Positions 1 to 9,093 of a DNA stretch of 64,000 nucleotides are shown in pieces. The stretch comes from a bacterium (GTDB lineage Bacteria; Elusimicrobiota; Elusimicrobia; Elusimicrobiales; UBA9959): positions 105,191 to 169,190 of the forward strand of contig JAJYJH010000002.1 in assembly GCA_021789695.1 (NCBI GenBank). Reading direction: 5' to 3'. The notes below the pieces were generated by a model, which did not search any database, was not told the origin of the DNA, and saw only the letters and a program-made list of their open reading frames with translations. The translations under genes were made by a program, and so were the position numbers. Numbering within the stretch: position 1 is the stretch's first letter; every line of letters starts with the position of its first letter.

Positions 1-2060
1 GACAGCGTGTGGCTGATGCCGTTGACCACGGCCCCGTCGTTCTGGCCCTCGGCCAGCTGCGGGTTTATCGCGGTGCCGCAGTCCACGCAGGAAACGTAGT
101 CCAGCACCTTCACCTTCCCCGTCCCGGTATCCACCTCTACCTCGGCGAAGTTCGCCTGGAAAGGCGGCGGGGAGGTATGTCCGTAATGCGAGGCCGTAGC
201 GCAGATCTGGTGCTGGTCGTAGTAGTAGAGCGACGTGTTGGCCACCTCGGAGAGCGCGCAGGAGGCGCCGTCCGCGGCGACCACCTTCCCTCCCTCCAGT
301 CTGAGCGCCTCAGGCTTCTTGTCCAGGATCTTCGCGCCTACGGCCAGGACCATGTCCCTGACCTTCTCGGCGGCCTTCTTGGCGGCGCCGCCGGAGATGA
401 ACGTGGTGGAGGAGGCGTAAGCCCCGACGTCGAACGGAGTGACGTCGGTATCGGACGAAGTGACGACGATATCCTCGGTTTTCACTCCGAGCACTTCGGC
501 CGCTATCTGGGCCAGTATCGTGTCGGAGCCGGTCCCCAGGTCGGCCGCGCCCACGAGCAGGTTGAACGAGCCGTCCTCGTTCATCTTTATCGTCGCCGAG
601 GCCATGTCCACCTCCGGGATACCGGAGCCCTGCATCATGCAGGCCGCGCCGACGCCGCGGCGCACCGGGCCGCTCTGCTTCGCGTATTTGGCCCGCTTCT
701 CCGCCCACTTAATCTCGTCCATGCCTTTCTGGATGGCCTCGAACAGGCCGGTGGAGGTGATGACCTGTTCCACGCCTTCGCGGCCCTCGCCCATGGCCTT
801 GAAGACCGGCGAACCTTCGCCCAGCTTTATGTAGTTCCTCCGGCGGAACTCCACCGGGTCCATGCCTATACTCTCGGCAAGCATATCCATCAGGCATTCC
901 CACGCGAAGAAGCCCTGCGTGGCGCCGTAGCCGCGGTACGCGCCGGCCACCGGCATGTTGGTGTAGACGCTGCGCCCTACGAACCTGATATTGTTCTTCA
1001 CCCTGTACATCGGGATTGTATGGGAGCCGGAGCACATCATCACGGTCAGCGCGTGGGAACCGTAGGCGCCGGTGTTCAGCGTTATCTCCATCTCGGCGTC
1101 GGTGATAGTGCCGTCGTTCTTCACGCCGGCCTTCATGCGGCAGACCGCCGGATGGCGCGTGCGCGACGAGACGAAGGTCTCCTTGCGGGTGTATTCGAGC
1201 TTAACGGGGCGCCTGGTCTTCAGCGCGAGCGCGGCCACGATATCCTCTAGCACCTCCTGCTTGCTGCCGAAGCCGCCGCCGATGCGCGGCTTTATCACGC
1301 GGATCTTCTTGACCGGGAGCTTCAGCGCCTGCGCGACGATGCGCCGCACGTGGAACGGCACCTGCGTGGAGGTGCGCAGCACGACCCGGCCGAAGTTGTC
1401 GAAATAGGCTATACTCGTGTGGGGTTCCAGCGCGCAGTGCTGCAGGTACGGGATGGACCAGCTGTGCTCCAGCACGTGGTCCGCTTCCTTGAACCACTCG
1501 CCGTTCTTCACCTCGAAGTCGAACTTGGCCGCGATGTTGCGCCTGGCGTCGGGGATGTTCTTGGAATCCGGCTCGTCGTGGATTACCGGCGCCCCGTCCT
1601 TCATCGCCTCGAACGGGTCCAGCACGGCGGGAAGCACTTCGTAGTCCACCTTTATCTTCGAGACGGCCTCCTGCGCCGCCTCGGGGGTCTCGGCGGCCAC
1701 CGCGGCAACGCGGTCGCCGACGTAGCGCACCTTGCTGTCGAGCGTATAGGTGTCGTAAGGGGACGGCTCCGGATAGCCCTGCCCGGCCGTGGTATGCGGC
1801 ACGCGCGGCACGTCCTTGTAGGTCAGCACGGCCTTGACGCCCGGCACTTTCAGCGCGGCGGAGACGTCTATCTTCTTTATGCGGGCGTGCGCGTGCGGGC
1901 TCCACAGGAGTTTGGCGTGGAGGAGGCCCTTGAACTCCTGGTCGTCGGCGAAAACGGGCTCGCCGCAGGCCAGGCCCAGCGCGTCCTGCTTGCGCACCGG
2001 CTTGTTGACTACCTTGAGGTCTTTGGCGTCCATGCTGGTTTCGGTCCTGGAAACTGTCAT
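1..2060 (-). CDS. Molybdenum hydroxylase large (Mo-binding) subunit, set 2, partial
   Basis: This is the molybdopterin-binding subunit of a xanthine-dehydrogenase-family hydroxylase. It runs off the left edge, with about 686 residues visible of an expected 750-780. The frame is open from ATG 2060. The Gly-rich loop GGFGSKQE lies near residue 262 and an AYRGYG segment near residue 373; both contact the Mo cofactor in this family. The family segment INPQLAEG is near residue 660. The C-terminal strand with the catalytic Glu is outside the window. The start overlaps the stop of the [2Fe-2S] gene as ATGA, so the genes are translationally coupled. It is only distantly like the large subunit at 5931-8210. 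Substrate is unknown; purine is inferred from neighbours. Confidence 0.9.
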   Translation of the reverse strand, partial: MTVSRTETSMDAKDLKVVNKPVRKQDALGLACGEPVFADDQEFKGLLHAKLLWSPHAHARIKKIDVSAALKVPGVKAVLTYKDVPRVPHTTAGQGYPEPSPYDTYTLDSKVRYVGDRVAAVAAETPEAAQEAVSKIKVDYEVLPAVLDPFEAMKDGAPVIHDEPDSKNIPDARRNIAAKFDFEVKNGEWFKEADHVLEHSWSIPYLQHCALEPHTSIAYFDNFGRVVLRTSTQVPFHVRRIVAQALKLPVKKIRVIKPRIGGGFGSKQEVLEDIVAALALKTRRPVKLEYTRKETFVSSRTRHPAVCRMKAGVKNDGTITDAEMEITLNTGAYGSHALTVMMCSGSHTIPMYRVKNNIRFVGRSVYTNMPVAGAYRGYGATQGFFAWECLMDMLAESIGMDPVEFRRRNYIKLGEGSPVFKAMGEGREGVEQVITSTGLFEAIQKGMDEIKWAEKRAKYAKQSGPVRRGVGAACMMQGSGIPEVDMASATIKMNEDGSFNLLVGAADLGTGSDTILAQIAAEVLGVKTEDIVVTSSDTDVTPFDVGAYASSTTFISGGAAKKAAEKVRDMVLAVGAKILDKKPEALRLEGGKVVAADGASCALSEVANTSLYYYDQHQICATASHYGHTSPPPFQANFAEVEVDTGTGKVKVLDYVSCVDCGTAINPQLAEGQNDGAVVNGISHTL

Positions 2061-2566
2061 TTCTTCCTCCCGCGGGCCATTTTGGCGGCGGCGTTCTTAA
2101 CGGCTTCCACCTGCTTGACGTAACCGGTGCAGCGGCACAGGTTCCCGTCCAGCGCCCTGCGGATCTCGGCCTCGGTGGGCTTCGGGTTGTTGTCCAGCAG
2201 GTGTTTGGACGAAAGTATCATCCCCGGTATGCAGAAGCCGCACTGCACGGCGCCCGCCTCCACGAAGGCCTCCTGCAGCGGGTGAGGCTCGTGCACCGAC
2301 CCCAGGCCCTCTATGGTGGTTATCTCCCCGTTATGGGCCGTCACGGCGGGGGTCAGGCAGCCGAGCACCGGCCTGCCGTTGAGGATCACGGTGCAGGAGC
2401 CGCAGTCGCCGGTGTCGCAGCCCTTCTTGGTCCCCTTCCAGCCGTGGCGGCGCAGCGCGTCGAGCAGCGACTCGGAGTTCCGTACCGAAAGCGTCGTCTT
2501 TCCCCCGTTGACCGTGACGGTCACGGTGAAAAGTCCGTCCTTGGTTTCAAGTATCTCGTTCTTCAT
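2057..2566 (-). CDS. Molybdenum hydroxylase [2Fe-2S] subunit, set 2
   Basis: This small electron-transfer subunit has two [2Fe-2S] domains. The plant-type N-terminal cluster uses Cys near residues 50, 55, 58 and 70. The helical C-terminal domain uses Cys near 109, 112, 144 and 146 (motifs QCGFC and LCRCT). Electrons pass from the Mo centre through these clusters to the FAD subunit. At 169 aa it has normal length for a CoxS/XdhC-like small subunit. I chose ATG 2566, which follows AAGGTGAGG; a GTG at 2575 would add three residues. It sits between its FAD and Mo subunits in an S-M-L set. Confidence 0.93.
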   Translation of the reverse strand: MKNEILETKDGLFTVTVTVNGGKTTLSVRNSESLLDALRRHGWKGTKKGCDTGDCGSCTVILNGRPVLGCLTPAVTAHNGEITTIEGLGSVHEPHPLQEAFVEAGAVQCGFCIPGMILSSKHLLDNNPKPTEAEIRRALDGNLCRCTGYVKQVEAVKNAAAKMARGRKK

Positions 2567-2576
2567 GTTCCTCACC

Positions 2577-3386
2577 TTAGAGAGAAGCTATGAAACGCCC
2601 CAGCAGGGCGGCGCCGGCGGCGGCGCGGTATTCCCCCGCGCGGGCCGCCTCCAGCTCCGCGGAGAAGGCGGCGGGTCCGGACCCGGCGGCGCCCAGTATC
2701 GCCTTCTCGGCCTCGGCGGCGCGGAAAGGCTTGGGCGACAGCGCCCCGACGGCCACGCGGGCCTTCGCGACCTTGCCGCCCCTCTTCTCGGCCGCCAGGA
2801 AAAGCGTTATATACGACTCCCAGCTGGAATCCGTCTTGGCCAGCTTGACGAACTCGCACCTCCATTTCGAGGCCGCGGCCGGGAAGAGCACCTCTGTGAT
2901 CAGGCAGTTGGCGCCGGGGCGCAGCCGCGGGGAGGCCGCGTAGAGCTCCGGCAGGCCAAGCAACTCGGAACCCTTGGAGGAAACCACCCGGACCTTGGCG
3001 TCGAGCCCCAGCAGGACCACCGGGAAGATGTTGAAGGAGTGCGGGCGGGCTATGTTGCCGCCGATGGTCGCCATGTTGCGGACGAGCTGGCTGGAACAGG
3101 CCGCCGCCGCCCTGGAAACTATGCCGCCGGCCCAGGCGCGGCAGGCCTTCGAATTGTCGATCTCGTCGAAGGTGGCGCCCGCGCCTATCACGAGGCCGCC
3201 CCCCTGCAACTTTATGCCCTTGATCGGCAGGGCCTTCAGGTCCAGGTAGGTCTCGACGGTATCCGGCAACGTCTTGGCGACGAGCGTGCCTCCCGCCAGG
3301 GCCATGGCCTTGTATTTCCTGCTGTTCAGCATGGCCAGCGCATCCTTCACCGAGGACGGACAGGCGTAATATCTGATGTTCTTCAC
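2577..3386 (-). CDS. Molybdenum hydroxylase FAD-binding subunit, set 2
   Basis: This is the medium FAD subunit of a molybdenum hydroxylase (269 aa, CoxM-like). The PCMH-type FAD fold shows AGGT near residue 31 and RNMATIGGN near residue 103; both loops hold FAD in this family. The CO-dehydrogenase flavoprotein C-terminal domain follows from about residue 165. The gene ends 10 bases before the [2Fe-2S] start. There is no Cys cluster like that of anaerobic 4-hydroxybenzoyl-CoA reductase. A second FAD gene lies just upstream, so each hydroxylase set has its own medium subunit. Confidence 0.9.
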   Translation of the reverse strand: MKNIRYYACPSSVKDALAMLNSRKYKAMALAGGTLVAKTLPDTVETYLDLKALPIKGIKLQGGGLVIGAGATFDEIDNSKACRAWAGGIVSRAAAACSSQLVRNMATIGGNIARPHSFNIFPVVLLGLDAKVRVVSSKGSELLGLPELYAASPRLRPGANCLITEVLFPAAASKWRCEFVKLAKTDSSWESYITLFLAAEKRGGKVAKARVAVGALSPKPFRAAEAEKAILGAAGSGPAAFSAELEAARAGEYRAAAGAALLGRFIASL

Positions 3387-3423
3387 GGTTCCTCCTGCGT
3401 GGATAGATTCCGGCGCCGGGCGG

Positions 3424-4266
3424 TCAGGCCGCCGCTGACTCCAGCGCCCTGGACAGCAGCACGCCGCACATCTCGCGGCGGTAGGCGGCCTCGCTCCGGG
3501 CGTCGGTGATGGGCGAGACCTCGGACTTGATCAGTTCGGCGGCCTCCGCGGCTGTCTCCGGGGAAAGCTCCCGTCCGGCCAGCCACGCCGAGGTCCGGGC
3601 GGCGTAAAGCGGCACCGGGGCCACCGAGCCCAGCGCCACCGCGGCCCGCTTCACCCTGCCGCCGGAAATTTCGGCCGCCAGCGCCACCGCGGCCTTGGAG
3701 ATGCCGAACCGGGCGCGGGGCCCGAGCTTGAAATAGGCGCCGGCATGCGGGCGTTTGGGCACTTCGAAACCGAGTATCAGCTCATCCCTCTTCAGCGCCG
3801 TCCTCTTGGGCCCGGTGAAAAGATCCTTGAGCGGCAGCCTGCGCCTCGCGTCTTTCAGCGCCAGCAGGACGGAGGCGTCCTCCGCCACCAGCGCGCAGAC
3901 GCCGTCTGCGCATGGACTGGCGTTGGCCGCGTTGCCGCCCAGGGTGGCCATGTTGCGCAGGCTGGGGCTGGCGAAATGCGGTATCGCGGCCGACAGCACC
4001 GGGCACCATTTCCGCACCGGGGCCGAGCGCTCCAGCTCGGAGATCTTGACCGCCGAGCCGATGAAAAGGGAGGAGGCTGTCTCCTTTACGGCCCTCAGTT
4101 CCGGGAGATCGCCGATGTCTATCCAGCACCCGGAATGGTCCGCGCCGGCGTTGTCGGCCGTCACCAGGTCCGTGCCTCCGGCCAGGTAGCGGCGGGAGGA
4201 CGGCAGGGAGGGCAGCTGCTTCCAGAGCTCTTTGAGCGAGGCCGGCTTTGCTATGAATTCAGGCAT
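3424..4266 (-). CDS. Molybdenum hydroxylase FAD-binding subunit, set 1
   Basis: This is the medium FAD subunit of the first hydroxylase set (280 aa). FAD-binding loops are LAGGTD near residue 28 and RNMATLGGNAANASPCAD near residue 103; the latter is the standard motif of xanthine dehydrogenase and CO dehydrogenase flavoproteins. The C-terminal domain begins near residue 175. Its start overlaps the end of the upstream [2Fe-2S] gene by 8 bases. A 37-base gap separates it from the second set. It passes electrons from the 2Fe-2S subunit to an unidentified acceptor, possibly NAD+ or the Fe-S flavoprotein encoded at 15208. Confidence 0.9.
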   Translation of the reverse strand: MPEFIAKPASLKELWKQLPSLPSSRRYLAGGTDLVTADNAGADHSGCWIDIGDLPELRAVKETASSLFIGSAVKISELERSAPVRKWCPVLSAAIPHFASPSLRNMATLGGNAANASPCADGVCALVAEDASVLLALKDARRRLPLKDLFTGPKRTALKRDELILGFEVPKRPHAGAYFKLGPRARFGISKAAVALAAEISGGRVKRAAVALGSVAPVPLYAARTSAWLAGRELSPETAAEAAELIKSEVSPITDARSEAAYRREMCGVLLSRALESAAA

Positions 4267-4735
4267 TTCTGTTGTCGCGGGCCTTTTCCACGGCGGAAAG
4301 GACCTTCTCGTAGCCGGTGCATCGGCACAGGTTGCCGGTGAGCTCCTGCTTTATGTCCTCCAGCGTGGCGTCCGGCTTGCGGCGCAGCAGGGCCTCGGAG
4401 GCGATGATCAGGCCCGGCGTGCAGAAGCCGCACTGTACCGCTCCCTCCTCCATGAAGGTCTTCTGCAGCGCGTGCAGCCCGCCGTCGCGGCCCTTCAGGC
4501 CCTCTATAGTGACCAGTTCCTTGCCGTGCAGCTGCACGGCCATCATCAGGCAGGAATTTACCGCTTTACCGTCGAGCAGCACCAGGCAGGCGCCGCACTC
4601 TCCCTCGCCGCAGCCTTCCTTGGTGCCCTTCAGTCCCAGGTCCTCGCGGATGAAGTCAAGCAAAGAGCGGGAGGATGGGATCTCCCGCTCTATGGCAAGG
4701 CCGTTCACCTTGCACTTGAGAGCGAACGGCCGCAT
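4259..4735 (-). CDS. Molybdenum hydroxylase [2Fe-2S] subunit, set 1
   Basis: This is the small [2Fe-2S] subunit (158 aa). The N-terminal cluster uses C42, C47, C50 and C62. The second cluster uses C102, C105, C137 and C139 (QCGFC and LCRCT). The sequence is typical of XDH-family small subunits. The gene starts one base after the stop of the outer-membrane protein gene at 4737 and overlaps the FAD gene by 8 bases. The unrelated barrel gene is therefore embedded in a tightly coupled enzyme operon. It most likely pairs with the large subunit at 5931-8210. Confidence 0.93.
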   Translation of the reverse strand: MRPFALKCKVNGLAIEREIPSSRSLLDFIREDLGLKGTKEGCGEGECGACLVLLDGKAVNSCLMMAVQLHGKELVTIEGLKGRDGGLHALQKTFMEEGAVQCGFCTPGLIIASEALLRRKPDATLEDIKQELTGNLCRCTGYEKVLSAVEKARDNRNA

Positions 4736-4736
4736 T

Positions 4737-5918
4737 TCAGAACTTGGTCCCCACTCCGAACACGAACCTGGAGCCGGTGAAGGTCACGTTGTTCGTAACC
4801 CCGGAGTAGCCCCCGTTAAAGGAAGTGGCATTTATCTCGGCACGCCACTCGGCGAAGAACGTGGCATTGTCCGTGTTAAAGCGCACTCCGACCGGCACGC
4901 GGAACATGAAGCCGATGTCCGTCTCGTTCAACAGAGTGTTCTGAACGTCCCTGATGACGGTCGACTGGATGTTGTTAATGGACATACCCAGTCCGAGGCC
5001 GAGATAGAACTGGGCCTTGGTCATGGTCCTGAGCAGCAGGTCCCCGCTCAAACCAAGCGAGGTCACGTTAAGGTAACCTGCGGGGATGGTGACATTGGGA
5101 TATATGTAGCCGTTGACAATGGTGCCGCGCTGAGAATCGATGTAGTGTTTAGAAAGCGAGAACTCAAAATCTCCGCCGATGGCGCTGTCGCCGTAGCCGC
5201 CCACGCGGAAGCCCACCGGGCCCACGCCGCTTGTAAGGAGACCGGTCTGCTTAACGTTATATCGGGTTGCGTCCCAGGTGATGTCGGTGGTCTGGGCGCC
5301 CACGCCGCCTATCACGTCGAAGAAGCCGTATTGGTTCGGCCCGCGGACCGGCGCCGTCTTCTTGACGGGAGCCGCGGCGACCGGCTGTTCCTCAGGCTGG
5401 GCCGCGGCCTGCGGCTGCGGGGCCGTGGTGTCGTTCCCGACCCAGTCCTTGGTAATGTCCACCTGCGAGGCTCCTATGGCCTGCGCGGTCTCGGTCTTTA
5501 TCATGCGGGCGTTGACCTCTATCTGCCCGTTGTCGGTCTGCACCAGCGTGCCGGTGATGATGGCCTCCACACCCAGCACCTTGCCCAGTTTCTGGGTTGA
5601 GCTGGCGTCCATGATGCCGGAGGACTGCAGTTTCAGCTCGTTCATCACCTTGTCGAGCGCGCTGCGCTCGATGATGTCGAACTTGTGCATGTTGATCATC
5701 TTCACGGTCAGCCGCGCGGCGATGACCGAACCGTCCTTGCTGGCCGTGTCCTTGGTGTCGGCGTAAGAGAACGGAATGATCGCGATCTTCTGTCCCTGCA
5801 GCGCGATCCCGGCCGCAGTCAGGTCGTTGGCCAGTTTGTCGTACTGATCCTCGGCCCTGGCGGCCGGAGCGAGCGCCAGCAGACTCAGAGCCAGCAGCGT
5901 CTTAAAGGTGTTCTTCAT
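4737..5918 (-). CDS. Secreted FlgO/CsgG-like domain fused to an outer-membrane β-barrel
   Basis: This 393-aa exported protein is unrelated to its hydroxylase neighbours. A signal peptide covers residues 1-22 (cleavage near ARA-ED). Residues 40-160 resemble the FlgO/CsgG nucleotide-fold domain (IAIIPF, then IIERSALDKVMNE, then a VEAIITGTL strand). A Pro/Ala/Gln linker covers residues 165-195. The rest has alternating β-strands and a terminal Phe, as expected for an OMP barrel. It lies 12 bases after the large hydroxylase subunit and 1 base before the small one, so it is co-transcribed. It could help ligand passage across, or anchoring at, the outer membrane; this is inference. I know of no named family with this architecture. 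Confidence 0.75.
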   Translation of the reverse strand: MKNTFKTLLALSLLALAPAARAEDQYDKLANDLTAAGIALQGQKIAIIPFSYADTKDTASKDGSVIAARLTVKMINMHKFDIIERSALDKVMNELKLQSSGIMDASSTQKLGKVLGVEAIITGTLVQTDNGQIEVNARMIKTETAQAIGASQVDITKDWVGNDTTAPQPQAAAQPEEQPVAAAPVKKTAPVRGPNQYGFFDVIGGVGAQTTDITWDATRYNVKQTGLLTSGVGPVGFRVGGYGDSAIGGDFEFSLSKHYIDSQRGTIVNGYIYPNVTIPAGYLNVTSLGLSGDLLLRTMTKAQFYLGLGLGMSINNIQSTVIRDVQNTLLNETDIGFMFRVPVGVRFNTDNATFFAEWRAEINATSFNGGYSGVTNNVTFTGSRFVFGVGTKF

Positions 5919-5930
5919 TCATGTTCTCCC

Positions 5931-8210
5931 TTAACCCTTCTTAAGTTCCTTCCAGACCTTCTCCGGCAGCAACGGGACGGACTTCACCCGCGCGCCGCAG
6001 GCGTTCTTTATGGCGTTGGCCACGGCGGGCGCCACGCCTATCAAAGGAACTTCCCCCATGCCCTTGGCCCTGTACGGCCCCTCAGCGTAGGGTTTTTCTA
6101 TGAAAGTTATATCATATTCGGGTTTATCTGCGGTAGTGGCTATCACGTAATCGGTAAAATTGGGGTTCACCATTATGCCGTTCTTATAGACCAGGTTCTC
6201 GTACAGGGCCCAGCTCATGCCCTGCAGTATCCCCCCCTGGGCCTGGCCCAGGGCCAGGCGCGGGTTGACTATCTTCCCCACGTCGTAAGCGGCCCAGATC
6301 TTCTTGACGCGGGTAACGCCCGTCTTCAGGTCCACCTCCACCTCGGCCGCGTCGGCCGAGTAGGAGTAGACACCGTAGGCATCGCCCTGGCCGTCCCGCA
6401 GGCGGAAGGTGGTGCGGGGGGCGGCGTACCAGCCCTGTTCGGCCATCTTCAGGCGGCGGTTCCAACACTCCGCCACCACGGCCTTGAAAGCCACTGACCT
6501 GCCGCCCATAGAGAACACGCCGCCGGCGGCCGTCATCCCCCCGGAGGGGTCGGCGCCAAGGCCCGTCAGCATGGAGTGGGCGGTCTTGAAAACGCGTTCG
6601 CGTATAGGCGTCGCGGCCTCTATGATCGCGTTACCGCTCATCAGCGTGGTGCGGCTGGCCACCGTAGGACCGGAGTCCGGCACCTTGGAGGAGTCCACCT
6701 CCTCCACGCGCACGCCGGCGTAGGGGGCGTTGAGCGTCTCGGCCGCTATCTGCGCCAGCACGGTCAGCGCGCCCTGCCCCATCTCGGCGTTGCCGACATT
6801 GACGCCGACGGAGCCGTCCTTATAGACGTTCACTAAGGCGCCGGCCCTGTCCAGGTAGCGACCCTTGGCGCCTAGCCCCACGCCGTAATAAACGGCCGAG
6901 AAGCCTATACCCGTGGCGATGTCACCCCTGACCTGCGGCGTCGCCGCTTTCTTATCCCAGCCCGATCTGCTCCTGACGGCCTGCACCAGTTCGGAAAGCC
7001 CGCAGGAGGACTTGAGCCTCTGGCCGGTGACGGTCCTGTCTCCGGGCTCCAGCAAATTCTTCAGGCGGAACCGCACCGGGTCCAAGCCGGCCTTCTCCGC
7101 CAGCTCGTCTATAAGCGACTCCTGCGCGAAGCAGATCTGCGGCTGGCCGAAGCCGCGGAAGGCCCCGGCCGGCACCTTGTTGGTGGCGGCGGCGAAGGTC
7201 TCGATGCCGACGTTGGGAATTTTGTAGGGCCCGGCCGCGTGCACGGTGCCGCGCCAGAGCACTATCGGCGAGAGGGTGGAGTAAGCGCCCCCGTCCAGGA
7301 CGTACTTGACGCGGCAGGCCGTTATCTTCCCGTTCTTGTCGGCGGCGTAGGACACGCGCGCCCAACCGGGGTGGCGCTTGGACATACTCTGGAAGTCCTC
7401 CTTACGCCCGTAGATCAGCTTCACCGGCCGGCCGGTCTTGGCCGCACAGAGGGCGGCGTGCGAAGCCACCAGCGCCGGCACGTCCTCCTTGCCGCCGAAG
7501 CCGCCGCCGGTGACGGTCTGGAGTATCTTGACCTTGTGGTAGGGGATGCCCAGCGCGGCGGACACCGCGTCCAGCACGTAGAACGGGCACTGCGTGGTGC
7601 TGTGCACCGTCATGCCGCCGCCGGCCTCCGGCACGGCTACGGAGCCCTGCGTCTCCAGATAGGCGTGCACCTGGTAATTGGTAGAGAACTCCCCCTCGAC
7701 GGTGAAAGCGGCCTTCCTGAAGGCCTCGTCGACCGCCCCCCTCTTTATGACGAAGCTGGAGATGACGTTATCCCTGCCGTAAATCTTCACCGCACCCTTT
7801 TCCAGCGCCTTCAGCGGATCGTCCACGTACGGCAGCTCCCTGTACTTTATCTCGACGAGCGCCGCGGCCTTCCTTGCCGCGCGGGCCGTATCGGCCACGA
7901 CCAGCGCCACGGTCTCGCCCGCGAAGCGGGCTTCCCTCTCCGGCAGGAAAGGGTAGTCCTGCATGACTACAGGCCACTTGTTGACGCCCTTTATGTCCCT
8001 GTACGTGACCAAAGTCACATAGCCGGGCACCTTGCGCGCCTTCGCGTCTGAGATGGAGAGTATTTTTATCCTCGGCCTGGGTGAGCGCACGGCCGCCGCG
8101 TGCAGCATGCCGGCGAAGTCCCTGTCAGCCGCGTACTGCGCCGCACCGGTGGCCTTTATCTCCGCGTCCTTGCGCGGCAGCGACTTGCCGACGTAAGAGA
8201 GTTTTTCCAT
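5931..8210 (-). CDS. Xanthine-dehydrogenase-type Mo-binding large subunit, set 1
   Basis: This is a complete molybdopterin-binding subunit (759 aa). GGGFGGKE is near residue 235 and AFRGFGQPQ near residue 345. GNAEMGQGA is in the second Mo domain. KGMGEVPLIG close to the C-terminus carries the Glu that acts as general base in this family. I chose ATG 8210, because AGGCGG lies four bases before it and it clears the stop of xdhC by one base; an ATG at 8234 would overlap xdhC. Likely reaction: hydroxylation of a purine or related N-heterocycle, judged from the adjacent XdhC, MocA and aminohydrolase genes. Substrate cannot be read from sequence. Confidence 0.92.
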   Translation of the reverse strand: MEKLSYVGKSLPRKDAEIKATGAAQYAADRDFAGMLHAAAVRSPRPRIKILSISDAKARKVPGYVTLVTYRDIKGVNKWPVVMQDYPFLPEREARFAGETVALVVADTARAARKAAALVEIKYRELPYVDDPLKALEKGAVKIYGRDNVISSFVIKRGAVDEAFRKAAFTVEGEFSTNYQVHAYLETQGSVAVPEAGGGMTVHSTTQCPFYVLDAVSAALGIPYHKVKILQTVTGGGFGGKEDVPALVASHAALCAAKTGRPVKLIYGRKEDFQSMSKRHPGWARVSYAADKNGKITACRVKYVLDGGAYSTLSPIVLWRGTVHAAGPYKIPNVGIETFAAATNKVPAGAFRGFGQPQICFAQESLIDELAEKAGLDPVRFRLKNLLEPGDRTVTGQRLKSSCGLSELVQAVRSRSGWDKKAATPQVRGDIATGIGFSAVYYGVGLGAKGRYLDRAGALVNVYKDGSVGVNVGNAEMGQGALTVLAQIAAETLNAPYAGVRVEEVDSSKVPDSGPTVASRTTLMSGNAIIEAATPIRERVFKTAHSMLTGLGADPSGGMTAAGGVFSMGGRSVAFKAVVAECWNRRLKMAEQGWYAAPRTTFRLRDGQGDAYGVYSYSADAAEVEVDLKTGVTRVKKIWAAYDVGKIVNPRLALGQAQGGILQGMSWALYENLVYKNGIMVNPNFTDYVIATTADKPEYDITFIEKPYAEGPYRAKGMGEVPLIGVAPAVANAIKNACGARVKSVPLLPEKVWKELKKG

Positions 8211-8211
8211 G

Positions 8212-9027
8212 TTACCGCCTATTATCTCCGGCATCGCGCATGTGCGCGGCGTCGCGCTTGTAATACACCTTCATAATCTCGGAGAGCACGGAAACGGCTA
8301 TCTCGCCAGGCGCCTTGCCGCCGAGGTTCAGGCCTATCGGCGAATGCACGCGCTGGTCCTTCAGCGGGTAGAGTTTCTTCTTCCCGAGCCGGCGGAAGAC
8401 CTCGCCCACCTTGTCACGGCTGCCTATCATGCCGATGTACGCGGCCTCCGTCGGCAGCAGGGCCTCGAGGCATTCCTTGTCCAGCGAGTGGCCGCGAGTG
8501 ACGATGACGGCGTAGGTATCCCTGTCTACGCCTGCCAGCGCCACCGCCTTGTGCGGCGCCTCGGTTATGATGTTAAGCGCGCCGGGGAAGCGATCGGCGT
8601 TGGCGAACTCGGCCCTGTCGTCGGCCACCAGGTAGGGATAGCCTGCCAGCCGGCAGGCCTCCGCTATCTTCAGACCGACGTGTCCGGCACCCAGTATCAG
8701 CACCTTGAAGGGATTCCTGTAGACGTCTATGAACACCTCCATGTCGCCCATGCAGATCATGCCGGTATTGCCACCCGGCTTGAGCGAAAAGACGAACTTG
8801 CCGCCCTCCCCCTTCTTTATACAGGCCACTGCCTGCCTGATAGCGAGAGCCTCTATCGCGCCGCCCCCTATGGTCCCTTCTATGGCCCCGTCCTCGTAGA
8901 CCAGCATCTTGGCACCGGCCTCCCTCGGAGTGGAGCCGCCGACGGAGATGACCGTGACGAAGGCCGCGCTCCGGCCGGAATCGATAGCCTCCGAGAGCAG
9001 TTTGATCAGGTTCTTCTGTTCTTTCAT
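8212..9027 (-). CDS. xdhC: XdhC/CoxI-family molybdenum hydroxylase maturation factor
   Basis: XdhC proteins bind the molybdenum cofactor and present it for sulfuration before insertion into xanthine dehydrogenase. This 271-aa protein has the N-terminal XdhC/CoxI domain (SVGGSTPREAGAKM near 28, GTIGGG near 51, and a Cys in the TGMIC motif near residue 92). It also has the C-terminal Rossmann-like domain (GAGHVG near 113, YIGMIGSRDK, then LGGKAPGEIA). Complete length is normal. The stop touches the start of the large subunit, in line with co-translation. A 66-base gap separates it from the cyclase gene upstream. Confidence 0.93.
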   Translation of the reverse strand: MKEQKNLIKLLSEAIDSGRSAAFVTVISVGGSTPREAGAKMLVYEDGAIEGTIGGGAIEALAIRQAVACIKKGEGGKFVFSLKPGGNTGMICMGDMEVFIDVYRNPFKVLILGAGHVGLKIAEACRLAGYPYLVADDRAEFANADRFPGALNIITEAPHKAVALAGVDRDTYAVIVTRGHSLDKECLEALLPTEAAYIGMIGSRDKVGEVFRRLGKKKLYPLKDQRVHSPIGLNLGGKAPGEIAVSVLSEIMKVYYKRDAAHMRDAGDNRR

Positions 9028-9093
9028 GCTTATTATTCTACCTAACTTTCCGAGGGATAGTTACCGCCGGAACGCCGTGCGCGGAGCGGCGCA

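Noticed and set aside
9..1250. Long plus-strand open frame of about 413 codons
   Set aside because: It is antisense to the large Mo-hydroxylase subunit, whose minus-strand frame carries clear motifs. GC-rich codon use creates such mirror frames throughout the window.
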